Below are positions 5,899 to 11,451 of a stretch of 26,478 nucleotides of DNA, in pieces. The position numbers were made by a program, and so were the translations under genes. The stretch covers positions 1 through 26,478 of IMG/VR virus record IMGVR_UViG_3300008107_000642, one strand, 5' to 3'. This DNA is from a virus. The notes beneath the pieces are model-generated. The model had not been told where the DNA came from and did not search any database. It saw nothing but the letters and a program-made list of their open reading frames with translations. How positions within the stretch are numbered: the first letter of the stretch is position 1; each line of letters begins with the position of its first letter.

Positions 5899-6507
5899 AT
5901 GGAAAAAACTTGTATACAATGTGGAGTAATATTATGTGAAAAGAATTGGTTTATATGTGGAAAATATATAGTAAAAAAATGTAAATCTTGTTCAACAAAA
6001 ACAAAATCTTGTGATTATAATTATAATTCTTTAGAATTAAATCTATTTGCAAATAGAATGTCACGTAATATAAATACTAGATTAAGAAATTTTAAAAAAA
6101 CTGGAAGAGGAAAAAGAAAAGCAAGATTAGAAGGAAGGCCTTGTGTACAATGTGGTGTTATAATATGTAATAAAAATTGGGTGTTAAATTATTTTAAAGA
6201 TAAAATAGCATATATTTTATCTAAATGTAAAGCTTGTCATAGTAATTCTAATTCTTGTAATTATAATTATGAATCTTCTGAATTACAAGCTCTTTCAAAA
6301 AAAATGTTAAGAATTATAACATCTAAATTACATTATACTAAAAACATCACAGATCCTAATTTTGTAAAGTATAGAAGACAATATAGTTTAGATTATGCAG
6401 ATAAAAATAAACAACGTCTTTATGAAAAAACAAGACTTAAAAACATGTTCAGGAGTGGCAGATATGCTAGCTCAAACATTAGTAGATTTAAAGAACAAGA
6501 AAGCTGA
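5899..6507 (+). CDS. Protein with duplicated Cys-rich (zinc-binding) module
   Basis: 202 residues with two copies of one module. Copy 1 (about 5-68) and copy 2 (about 81-150) share C-x-Q-C-G-V-I-x-C-x-K-N-W, then K-C-K-x-C, then S-C-x-Y-N-Y-x-S-x-E-L and a basic helix. The Cys pairs suggest a treble-clef or ribbon zinc site per copy. The C-terminus (YRRQYSLDYADKNKQRLYEK) is basic and resembles tails of small nucleic-acid-binding or HNH-type proteins, but no HNH catalytic motif is seen. Codons are more A/T-rich than neighbours. The last 44 bases overlap the next gene in another frame, as if the coding end had been laid over it. Confidence 0.7.
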   Translation: MEKTCIQCGVILCEKNWFICGKYIVKKCKSCSTKTKSCDYNYNSLELNLFANRMSRNINTRLRNFKKTGRGKRKARLEGRPCVQCGVIICNKNWVLNYFKDKIAYILSKCKACHSNSNSCNYNYESSELQALSKKMLRIITSKLHYTKNITDPNFVKYRRQYSLDYADKNKQRLYEKTRLKNMFRSGRYASSNISRFKEQES

Positions 6508-6625
6508 TAAGACAGAGGTAAATCTTTGTATCAAAGGTGCGTCAGCAATTACTAATATCTTTGCTAAACAAATAGCATACAAGAAGATTACTGGTAAACC
6601 AGGAACTATTGAATACTTTGAGTAA
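6464..6625 (+). CDS. Small helical phage protein
   Basis: 53 residues from ATG 6464 (MLAQTLVDLKNKKADKTEVN...GTIEYFE). Helical with Lys-rich turns, of a type common in Bacteroidetes phages but of unknown function. The frame is open back to ATG 6395, but that would lie deep inside the Cys-rich gene, so the later start is preferred. Its stop overlaps the next start (TAATG). Confidence 0.6.
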   Translation: MLAQTLVDLKNKKADKTEVNLCIKGASAITNIFAKQIAYKKITGKPGTIEYFE

Positions 6626-6819
6626 TGAAATGGTTAATAATAGGAGTCTTATTACTTAGTTGTAGTAAGGCTCCAGTTAATACAGACAAGGTATATGACA
6701 AACATAACTTTGTTTGTTTTATTACTACAACAAAAGATAATAACTTTCATATTGTATATGATACAACTAAGTATATCTTAATACAACAAAACAATACATT
6801 AATCTTAAAAAACAAATAA
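6625..6819 (+). CDS. Small lipoprotein
   Basis: 64 residues with a signal peptide MKWLIIGVLLLSC; C13 follows LLS, a good lipobox, so the mature protein of about 52 residues should be lipid-anchored. The rest is beta-rich (FHIVYDTTKYILIQQNNTLIL). Phage lipoproteins often block superinfection, for example by masking receptors, but that role is inference here. Its start overlaps the previous stop by one base. Confidence 0.7.
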   Translation: MKWLIIGVLLLSCSKAPVNTDKVYDKHNFVCFITTTKDNNFHIVYDTTKYILIQQNNTLILKNK

Positions 6820-6820
6820 G

Positions 6821-7009
6821 ATGGATATAGACTCAATAAGATTTAATCTAGATGATCTAGAATGTGATATGGACAATGCTAGGTATAAGTATATTAATTT
6901 AGTAAATCAACTGTTAGAATATACAGATGAATTACAAAGATATAATGATGAATTAAACGCAATAATTAAAGACTATGAAAGCTACACTAAAAACAGTAAC
7001 TCCATCTAA
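6821..7009 (+). CDS. Small coiled-coil protein
   Basis: 62 acidic residues with heptad-like repeats throughout (LDDLECDMDNARYKYINLVNQL and onward), so probably a coiled coil. Starts one base after the lipoprotein stop. No function can be given. Confidence 0.6.
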   Translation: MDIDSIRFNLDDLECDMDNARYKYINLVNQLLEYTDELQRYNDELNAIIKDYESYTKNSNSI

Positions 7010-7076
7010 GCCATTAAATTTTGTATCTTGGCAACAATATATCAAAGAACAAGTTAGACTAATTAAAAACAAATAA
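6975..7076 (+). CDS. Tiny basic protein overlapping the coiled-coil gene
   Basis: 33 residues from ATG 6975 (MKATLKTVTPSKPLNF...LIKNK), overlapping the preceding gene by 35 bases in another frame. It ends in KNK followed by TAA, as do two other genes in this block. Evidence is frame and position only. Confidence 0.4.
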   Translation: MKATLKTVTPSKPLNFVSWQQYIKEQVRLIKNK

Positions 7077-7095
7077 TAACTTAAAAACACACATT

Positions 7096-7251
7096 ATGAA
7101 AACATCTAAAACAATATATATTATGTTTAATCTAGAAACTAACTTAAGAACATTTGCTTTTTTGCCTAATGTTAAAATAGATATGTTTATGAATAGATTA
7201 ATAATAGAATGGGGCCCGTTTAATTTATTCATTAAAGGAGCTAGATTATGA
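7096..7251 (+). CDS. Small hypothetical protein
   Basis: 51 residues (MKTSKTIYIMFNLETN...) with beta-strand pattern; preceded by AAAAACACACATTATG. Its stop overlaps the next ATG (ATGA). Confidence 0.55.
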   Translation: MKTSKTIYIMFNLETNLRTFAFLPNVKIDMFMNRLIIEWGPFNLFIKGARL

Positions 7252-7370
7252 TAGGTTGTTTCTTAGAGTTTGATTTCTTTGAATATGGGAAATTAAATCC
7301 TGAATTTAGATTTGCAGCTGTAATATTTAATTCAGAGACTGGTAATACATTCACTTATTATGTTAATTAA
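7248..7370 (+). CDS. Small hypothetical protein
   Basis: 40 residues (MIGCFLEFDFFEYGKL...), aromatic-rich, coupled to the previous gene through ATGA overlap. Not recognised. Confidence 0.5.
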   Translation: MIGCFLEFDFFEYGKLNPEFRFAAVIFNSETGNTFTYYVN

Positions 7371-7371
7371 A

Positions 7372-7488
7372 ATGATTAAACAATTATTAAGAAATATATG
7401 GGTACATACAATAGCAGTTATATTAGTGTTATTGTGTGTACCTGTAATAATATTGTCATTTATTATTCATCCATTTAAAAAAGATTAA
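7372..7488 (+). CDS. One-helix membrane peptide
   Basis: 38 residues; one long hydrophobic helix (TIAVILVLLCVPVIILSFII) between short basic ends. Starts one base after the previous stop. Confidence 0.5.
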   Translation: MIKQLLRNIWVHTIAVILVLLCVPVIILSFIIHPFKKD

Positions 7489-7489
7489 T

Positions 7490-7717
7490 ATGAAAACAAT
7501 AGAAGAAGCTGCATTAAAATTATATCCAGATGATTGGGATAGAAGAGAAAAATTAGCATTTATTGAAGGTGCTAACTGGCAAGCTGAAAGAATGTATAGT
7601 GAAGAAGATTTAAAAAAAGCCATTGAATATGGTTATCAATTAAGAAATAACCATAGACCAATTAATAGTGGTATTGATTGGGTAAAAGAATTTAACTCAC
7701 TAAACAAACAAGATTAA
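7490..7717 (+). CDS. Conserved small phage protein
   Basis: 75 residues, soluble, with the segment EGANWQAERMYSEEDL that recurs in small proteins of Bacteroidetes phages. Predicted helical; no biochemical role known. Starts one base after the previous stop. Confidence 0.7.
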   Translation: MKTIEEAALKLYPDDWDRREKLAFIEGANWQAERMYSEEDLKKAIEYGYQLRNNHRPINSGIDWVKEFNSLNKQD

Positions 7718-7719
7718 TT

Positions 7720-7902
7720 ATGGAAACAAGTTCTAAAGGAGTATTATATTGGATATTACTAATATACTTCATAGTAAGTCAAATAATGACTATAAAATTC
7801 TGGATTGAATATGCTAAAGAAACAGATAGTATGTTACAAATAGCAATATTTGGACCTATTATATCTGAAGTTAAAGGTATATTCTGGATATTCTTTATTT
7901 AA
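7720..7902 (+). CDS. Small membrane protein
   Basis: 60 residues with an N-terminal membrane helix (YWILLIYFIVSQIMTIKFWI) and a hydrophobic C-terminus (IFGPIISEVKGIFWIFFI) that could be a second segment. Similar proteins occur in Bacteroidetes phages. Function unknown. Confidence 0.65.
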   Translation: METSSKGVLYWILLIYFIVSQIMTIKFWIEYAKETDSMLQIAIFGPIISEVKGIFWIFFI

Positions 7903-7909
7903 TAACAAT

Positions 7910-7985
7910 AGTCAGGTGGTAGATTGGAATACAAGTTGCCTTAACAGGTCGCTCTAATATGCAGGTTCAAATCCTGCCCTGACTG
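7910..7985 (+). tRNA. tRNA-like gene with aberrant anticodon arm
   Basis: A perfect 7-bp acceptor stem pairs 7910-7916 with 7978-7984, and a perfect 5-bp T stem pairs 7961-7965 with 7973-7977 around TTCAAAT. The D arm is short (7919-7921 with 7930-7932). The anticodon arm is poor: 7935-7939 with 7948-7952 has two wobbles and one mismatch and leaves an 8-base loop CTTAACAG. A TAA (Leu, UUA codons) or AAC reading is possible depending on register. CCA is not encoded. It may be a decayed tRNA or an unusual functional one. UUA is a very common codon here, so a Leu tRNA would make sense. Confidence 0.5.
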
Positions 7986-7989
7986 CTAA

Positions 7990-8022
7990 AATACAGTGTC
8001 AATACAGTGTTAATACAATGTC
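7990..8022 (+). repeat. Three tandem 11-bp repeats beside the tRNA-like gene
   Basis: AATACAGTGTC, AATACAGTGTT and AATACAATGTC follow one another without gaps, starting five bases after the tRNA-like gene. They could be protein-binding iterons or slippage products. The spacing of one helical turn favours in-phase protein binding. Confidence 0.6.
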
Positions 8023-8041
8023 AAATTTAAAAAGAAATAAT

Positions 8042-8140
8042 ATGAGAATGTATAGTAAAAGAAGTACACATGCTTTAATAATAGCATATTTTTCTTTAAT
8101 AATATCAATTATAAGTTTAATCGCAAACATAATAAAATAG
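8042..8140 (+). CDS. One-helix membrane peptide
   Basis: 32 residues: basic N-terminus (MRMYSKRSTH) and a single hydrophobic helix (ALIIAYFSLIISIISLIA). Lies just after the 11-bp repeats. Confidence 0.5.
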   Translation: MRMYSKRSTHALIIAYFSLIISIISLIANIIK

Positions 8141-8145
8141 AAACT

Positions 8146-8379
8146 ATGACAGCAAAAGACAAAGCAAAACAATTCATTAATAAGTATTTACATATTAAGG
8201 TACTTAAGTTATCTGATTACTCTGTAATAGAGTATCCTACAGCAAAGGAATGTGCATTGATATCTGTTAATGATATTTTAGATAGTATAGAAACTATCAT
8301 GTTATTACATACAGATAACAACATACTTACTTTAAAGAAGTATTATGAAGATGTTAAACAAGAATTGGATAATCTATGA
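8146..8379 (+). CDS. Small conserved phage protein
   Basis: 77 residues, helical, with KECALISVNDILDSI and a C-terminal YYEDVKQELDNL; this pattern recurs in small Bacteroidetes phage proteins. The start is preceded by AATAGAAACTATG. It overlaps the next gene by 4 bases (ATGA). Confidence 0.7.
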   Translation: MTAKDKAKQFINKYLHIKVLKLSDYSVIEYPTAKECALISVNDILDSIETIMLLHTDNNILTLKKYYEDVKQELDNL

Positions 8380-8570
8380 TGCAATTTAAGACTCCAATAC
8401 CAGTTATTGTAGAAGAAAACAAAGAAGGATACGCCATATATGTTTCAAATAGTGGTACTTTTGAAAATGATATATGGTGTATTGTTCATTGTAATACAGG
8501 TATAGTAAGACATTACAGGACTGATCAAATAAAAATACATGAAAATGGTACTTTTGATATAGTTAAATAA
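8376..8570 (+). CDS. Small beta-rich phage protein
   Basis: 64 residues, all-beta pattern: PVIVEENKEGYAIYVSN, NDIWCIVHCNTGIVRHYRTDQI. Resembles recurrent small phage proteins of unknown function. Coupled to the previous gene by ATGA overlap. Confidence 0.7.
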   Translation: MMQFKTPIPVIVEENKEGYAIYVSNSGTFENDIWCIVHCNTGIVRHYRTDQIKIHENGTFDIVK

Positions 8571-8622
8571 CTTGTCATATAATGTACAAAAACATGCATT
8601 TTTGATACTTTTAAAACACATT

Positions 8623-9480
8623 ATGATAGAAAAAGTAAATAGAAAATCAATGGTCATTAGACCAAGTGGAAGATCTACAGACTTTATTAGTCCTAGTTTT
8701 GGTCATGGCTGTTTATATAATTGTGGTTATTGTTATATGAAAAGACATAAACCAGAAGGTTTAGATATTGCTGTTAATACAGGAGATATCTTAACTGCAA
8801 TTAATAACCATGTATTCTTTACTCATGTAGATAAACCAAATCAGACACATAAAGAATATATTACTTATGATATATCTTGTAATGAAGACTTTGCACTTCA
8901 TGCTAAATACCATCAGTGGGAAAAGATATTTGATTTCTTTAAACAACATCCTATAGCTATGGGTAGTTTTGCAACTAAATATGTTAATGTAAATCTAATA
9001 AACTATGATCCTGAAGGTAAAATAAGAATAAGATTTAGTCTAATGCCACAGAATGTATCTGATAAATTAGAGCCTAATACATCTAAGATAATAGATAGGA
9101 TAAAAGCTATTGATGCATTTATAGATGCAGGATATGATGTACATATTAATTTCAGTCCAGTATTAGTTTATGGAGACTGGTTAAAAGACTATAAATATCT
9201 ATTTCAAATGGTTAATGATTATGTAGATTATAAAGATGTGGTAAAAGCAGAAGTTATATTCTTAACTCACAATGAAAATAAACACAAGTATAATTTAGAC
9301 AATAATATTCCAGGAGAACAAGAATATCTATGGGTTCCTACAATACAAGAGGCTAAAATATCTCAGTATGGTGGTAAGAATATAAGATATAAATACAATT
9401 TAAAGAATGATTTTATTAATTCTTTTACTAAATTGCATGATGAAATCATTCCATGGAATACAATAAGATACATTTTTTAA
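8623..9480 (+). CDS. Radical SAM protein, spore-photoproduct-lyase type
   Basis: 285 residues. C30-x3-C34-x2-C37 in GHGCLYNCGYCYMKRH is the radical SAM [4Fe-4S] motif, and the downstream order (ATKYVNVNL, IRFSLMP, DAGYDVHINFSPVLVYGDW) is that of the SplB-like branch. Such enzymes cleave S-adenosylmethionine to a 5'-deoxyadenosyl radical; SplB repairs a thymine dimer in DNA, but many relatives have unknown substrates. ATG 8623 is chosen because CTTTTAAAACACATTATG matches the local start signal and because an upstream TTG start (8572) would add 17 residues outside the family domain. It lies among unknown small genes, so no pathway can be inferred. Repair or modification of nucleic acid is the best guess. 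Confidence 0.85.
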   Translation: MIEKVNRKSMVIRPSGRSTDFISPSFGHGCLYNCGYCYMKRHKPEGLDIAVNTGDILTAINNHVFFTHVDKPNQTHKEYITYDISCNEDFALHAKYHQWEKIFDFFKQHPIAMGSFATKYVNVNLINYDPEGKIRIRFSLMPQNVSDKLEPNTSKIIDRIKAIDAFIDAGYDVHINFSPVLVYGDWLKDYKYLFQMVNDYVDYKDVVKAEVIFLTHNENKHKYNLDNNIPGEQEYLWVPTIQEAKISQYGGKNIRYKYNLKNDFINSFTKLHDEIIPWNTIRYIF

Positions 9481-9489
9481 TACAAAATT

Positions 9490-9660
9490 ATGATAGAAAA
9501 AGGATATGTAGCAGTATTAGATATGCTTACTGAAGAAGTACATATCTATAAATTTTATTTAAGAGAAAAGGAAATGGAAAACTTTATTAAATCTAAAGGA
9601 CATAATCCTAACTCTTGTACTTATATGGTAATAGATGAACTTAAACTAACAATACATTAA
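9490..9660 (+). CDS. Small hypothetical protein
   Basis: 56 residues (MIEKGYVAVLDMLTEEVHIYKF...), alpha/beta, no domain recognised. Starts 9 bases after the radical SAM gene, so likely co-transcribed with it. Confidence 0.6.
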   Translation: MIEKGYVAVLDMLTEEVHIYKFYLREKEMENFIKSKGHNPNSCTYMVIDELKLTIH

Positions 9661-9661
9661 A

Positions 9662-10012
9662 ATGGAAAAAGAGTTTGTAACATACCAACAAGCTTTAGCT
9701 CTTAAAAAATTAGGGTTTGATGAACCTTGTATGTCTTCTAGAGATATGAACAATGGAGAAAGTCTTATACAAATACCACTATTCCAACAAGCATTTAGAT
9801 GGTTTAGAGATGGGCACAATATAGTGCATACTGTATACTCAAATGCAAGTGGTTACATTTGGGAATTACACTATAATAAAGAAAGAGGTGGGACTCATAT
9901 ATGTGATTCAGAGGAAAGTGGAGATTGTGAACTTAGTGGTATGTTCACAACTTATGAAGAAGCAGAATCTGCTTGTATAAATAAACTAATAGAACTTATT
10001 AAAAACAAATAA
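9662..10012 (+). CDS. Conserved Bacteroidetes phage protein
   Basis: 116 residues with the recurrent pattern TYQQALALKKLGFDEPC, then IPLFQQAFRWFRDGHN and a C-terminal YEEAESACINKLIELIKNK. This arrangement is frequent in phages and prophages of Bacteroidetes, but no activity is known. One base separates it from the previous stop. Confidence 0.75.
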   Translation: MEKEFVTYQQALALKKLGFDEPCMSSRDMNNGESLIQIPLFQQAFRWFRDGHNIVHTVYSNASGYIWELHYNKERGGTHICDSEESGDCELSGMFTTYEEAESACINKLIELIKNK

Positions 10013-10013
10013 C

Positions 10014-10196
10014 ATGGATTTAGAAGATCAAATAAGAAAAAAGATTGGAGATTTAAAATCTCAATTGACAGGTAATTTATTTCAAGATGGAGAAATCCAA
10101 CAAGAGATATATGAATTAAAGAAAATACTTAACCCTAGAATTGCAGAGCATCCTGAAGAAGATAATGATGAAGGCTGTCTTAATTGTGGTTCATAA
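10014..10196 (+). CDS. Small coiled-coil protein with C-terminal CxxC
   Basis: 60 residues, a heptad-like helix (LEDQIRKKIGDLKSQL..., EIQQEIYELKKIL) and a C-terminal GCLNCGS, a half zinc-ribbon that could complete a site on dimerisation. Function unknown. Confidence 0.6.
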   Translation: MDLEDQIRKKIGDLKSQLTGNLFQDGEIQQEIYELKKILNPRIAEHPEEDNDEGCLNCGS

Positions 10197-10207
10197 AACT
10201 TAAAACT

Positions 10208-10429
10208 ATGGCAGGTATATATGGCAATGACCCAATGGATCAATACTGGGAAAAAGAATTAGATAAATATTTGGATTCATTAGATTATGATGATAATGAA
10301 TATGAAGATGACCAAATAGTATGTCAAAATTGTGGTAATTGTACTACAGAAGACTATTATAGTATATTAGAAGAAGATGAAGAACAATATTTAGTATGTC
10401 CTTCATGTGGTCACACATTTAATCAATAG
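10208..10429 (+). CDS. Acidic zinc-ribbon protein
   Basis: 73 residues. The acidic N-terminal half (YLDSLDYDDNEYEDDQ) precedes a zinc ribbon with CQNCGNC and CPSCGHTF. ATG 10208 is preferred over an upstream start at 10184 because AAACTTAAAACTATG matches the local start signal and 10184 lies inside the previous gene. Such ribbons bind nucleic acid or protein; the partner is unknown. Confidence 0.65.
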   Translation: MAGIYGNDPMDQYWEKELDKYLDSLDYDDNEYEDDQIVCQNCGNCTTEDYYSILEEDEEQYLVCPSCGHTFNQ

Positions 10430-10432
10430 TAT

Positions 10433-10636
10433 ATGGAACCAGATTATGAAAGCAGACCATACAAAGTAAGTTTACCAGTAGCAATAACATTAATATTCTT
10501 TGTACTTAAAATGACAGATACAGGAATTATTGGTCAATGGTCTTGGATAAAAGTATTCTCTCCTATGTGGATATCTTATCTTGTTGGTCTTATAATGGAT
10601 AACATATTAAAACTAATAAGAAAATGGAAGATATAG
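10433..10636 (+). CDS. Two-helix membrane protein (Fragile-X-F / Tmemb_185A-like)
   Basis: 67 residues with two membrane segments: YKVSLPVAITLIFFVLKM and VFSPMWISYLVGLIM. The pattern (R-P-Y-K-V-S-L-P, I-x-F-V-L-K, W-S-W, S-P-x-W-I) is that of phage proteins commonly labelled transmembrane Fragile-X-F protein. Role in infection unknown; inner-membrane location expected. Confidence 0.65.
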   Translation: MEPDYESRPYKVSLPVAITLIFFVLKMTDTGIIGQWSWIKVFSPMWISYLVGLIMDNILKLIRKWKI

Positions 10637-10776
10637 GAGCACCTAGTATGTATGAATTAACTAAATTTATTTACTTATTTAATAATCCAGATGATGATTT
10701 TGACAATAATAGTAATACTGATAATAGTAGTTCTATACATGGGACATTCAATGAACAAGATGTTCAGGGAAGCTGA
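10624..10776 (+). CDS. Small Asp/Asn/Ser-rich ORF
   Basis: 50 residues from ATG 10624, overlapping the membrane gene by 13 bases: MEDIGAPSMYELTKFIYLF then a low-complexity PDDDFDNNSNTDNSSS. The low-complexity part is also the out-of-frame reading of a better membrane ORF (10691-10798), so its C-terminal half may not be real. Confidence 0.4.
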   Translation: MEDIGAPSMYELTKFIYLFNNPDDDFDNNSNTDNSSSIHGTFNEQDVQGS

Positions 10777-10798
10777 TGAAATAGAAGAAAATAATTAA
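10691..10798 (+). CDS. One-helix membrane peptide in an alternative frame
   Basis: 35 residues: a hydrophobic helix at residues 1-17 (MMILTIIVILIIVVLYM) and a charged C-terminus (NKMFREADEIEENN). It overlaps the 50-aa ORF by 86 bases in another frame. A clean helix plus charged tail is typical of the small membrane peptides of this block. Confidence 0.4.
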   Translation: MMILTIIVILIIVVLYMGHSMNKMFREADEIEENN

Positions 10799-10805
10799 GA
10801 AATTA

Positions 10806-10880
10806 CCCTTCTCTGTGGGGCTAATAACAGAGATTTGTGTGTTTTATAAGGGCAGGGTTCATAGCCTGCCTTTATTTTTT
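10806..10880 (+). terminator. Terminator with upstream hairpin (possible attenuator)
   Basis: AAGGGCAGG (10848-10856) pairs with 10865-10873 over 9 bp (one G-T) around an 8-base loop and runs into a T-rich tract to 10880. An upstream hairpin pairs TCTCTG (10810-10815) with CAGAGA (10828-10833). CCCTT at 10806-10810 could also pair with AAGGG at 10848-10852 and prevent the terminator from forming. Confidence 0.65.
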
Positions 10881-10927
10881 ATATACACATAACAATAATT
10901 TGTAACCAATTAAATAAATAAATAAAA

Positions 10928-11155
10928 ATGAAAAACCAATTTCAAAAAATGATTAAGAGAGCAGCAAAGACTGCAGTAAAGCCTACAACTAAGTCTAATT
11001 CTACTAAAAAGAAAGTTGTAGCAACTAAAGTAACTGATAAATCAGTAGCTAAAGTTAAATCAAGAAGTAATGTTCTTGTATTAGACAAACCAACTACCAT
11101 TAAATACGGTAAGTATACTGTAAAAATTGGTAAAAATGGAGTAACATTAAACTAA
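10928..11155 (+). CDS. Lys-rich basic protein
   Basis: 75 residues. Residues 1-50 are Lys/Thr/Ala-rich (KRAAKTAVKPTTKSNSTKKK) like histone or nucleoid tails; the C-terminal 25 form a beta-hairpin-like KYGKYTVKIGKNGVTLN. It probably binds nucleic acid through charge. It is flanked by terminators (10848-10880 and 11242-11277), so it is a single-gene unit. No promoter of the TTG-N20-TAnnTTTG type was found for it. Confidence 0.65.
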   Translation: MKNQFQKMIKRAAKTAVKPTTKSNSTKKKVVATKVTDKSVAKVKSRSNVLVLDKPTTIKYGKYTVKIGKNGVTLN

Positions 11156-11241
11156 TTATTAACCAAATTTAATAACAAAGTAGTAAAAAACTTAGTTTAA
11201 TTTACTGATATTCAACAAAAAATAAGACAAGGCAAGGTTAT

Positions 11242-11277
11242 AAGAGAGGGAACTGGGAAGCCCTCTCTTTATTTTTA
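11242..11277 (+). terminator. Intrinsic terminator
   Basis: AAGAGAGGG (11242-11250) pairs perfectly with 11261-11269 around a 10-base loop, followed by TATTTTTA. It closes the unit of the Lys-rich protein, and a promoter begins 4 bases later. Confidence 0.75.
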
Positions 11278-11280
11278 TCA

Positions 11281-11311
11281 TTGATTTATTAACTTTAAAT
11301 TTGTATATTTG
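11281..11311 (+). promoter_or_regulatory. Bacteroidetes-type promoter of the replication block
   Basis: TTG (11281-11283), 20 bases, TATATTTG (11304-11311): an exact match to TTG-N20-TAnnTTTG. The predicted start of transcription is near 11317, giving a leader of about 100 nt to the polymerase ATG at 11417. Confidence 0.7.
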
Positions 11312-11451
11312 TGATTAATGTAGCCACAGAATTAGATGTGTATTTAGACAAACTAATACAATCTAGCAGAGAATTCCAAGAGTTTATAAAGACTCCAGAC
11401 TTAACAATAGACACAGATGATTTATTTTATTGGGGAGAAGAGACTGATTGA
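11311..11451 (+). CDS. Possible small ORF in the polymerase leader
   Basis: A 46-codon frame begins at GTG 11311 (VINVATELDVYLDKLIQSS...) and ends 35 bases inside the polymerase gene. If transcription starts near 11317 this GTG is absent, and only an internal GTG (11338) would remain. The amino-acid make-up is plausible, but the start problem keeps this weak; it may be a leader ORF. Confidence 0.28.
   Translation: MINVATELDVYLDKLIQSSREFQEFIKTPDLTIDTDDLFYWGEETD

Noticed and set aside
5899-6507. Homing HNH endonuclease
   Set aside because: The Cys pairs and basic tail are suggestive, but no His-Asn-His catalytic motif is visible.
7947-7963. CTA anticodon (amber suppressor) reading in the tRNA-like gene
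   Set aside because: Placing CTCTAAT as the anticodon loop leaves no room for an anticodon stem before the T arm, and many genes here stop at TAG, so amber recoding is not supported.
8549-8556. TACTTTTG as a promoter -7 element before the radical SAM gene
   Set aside because: It is in coding sequence and has no TTG at the proper distance.
10905-10925. Short TAAA repeats before the Lys-rich gene as a repeat array
   Set aside because: Only a few imperfect copies, best explained by the A-rich start region.
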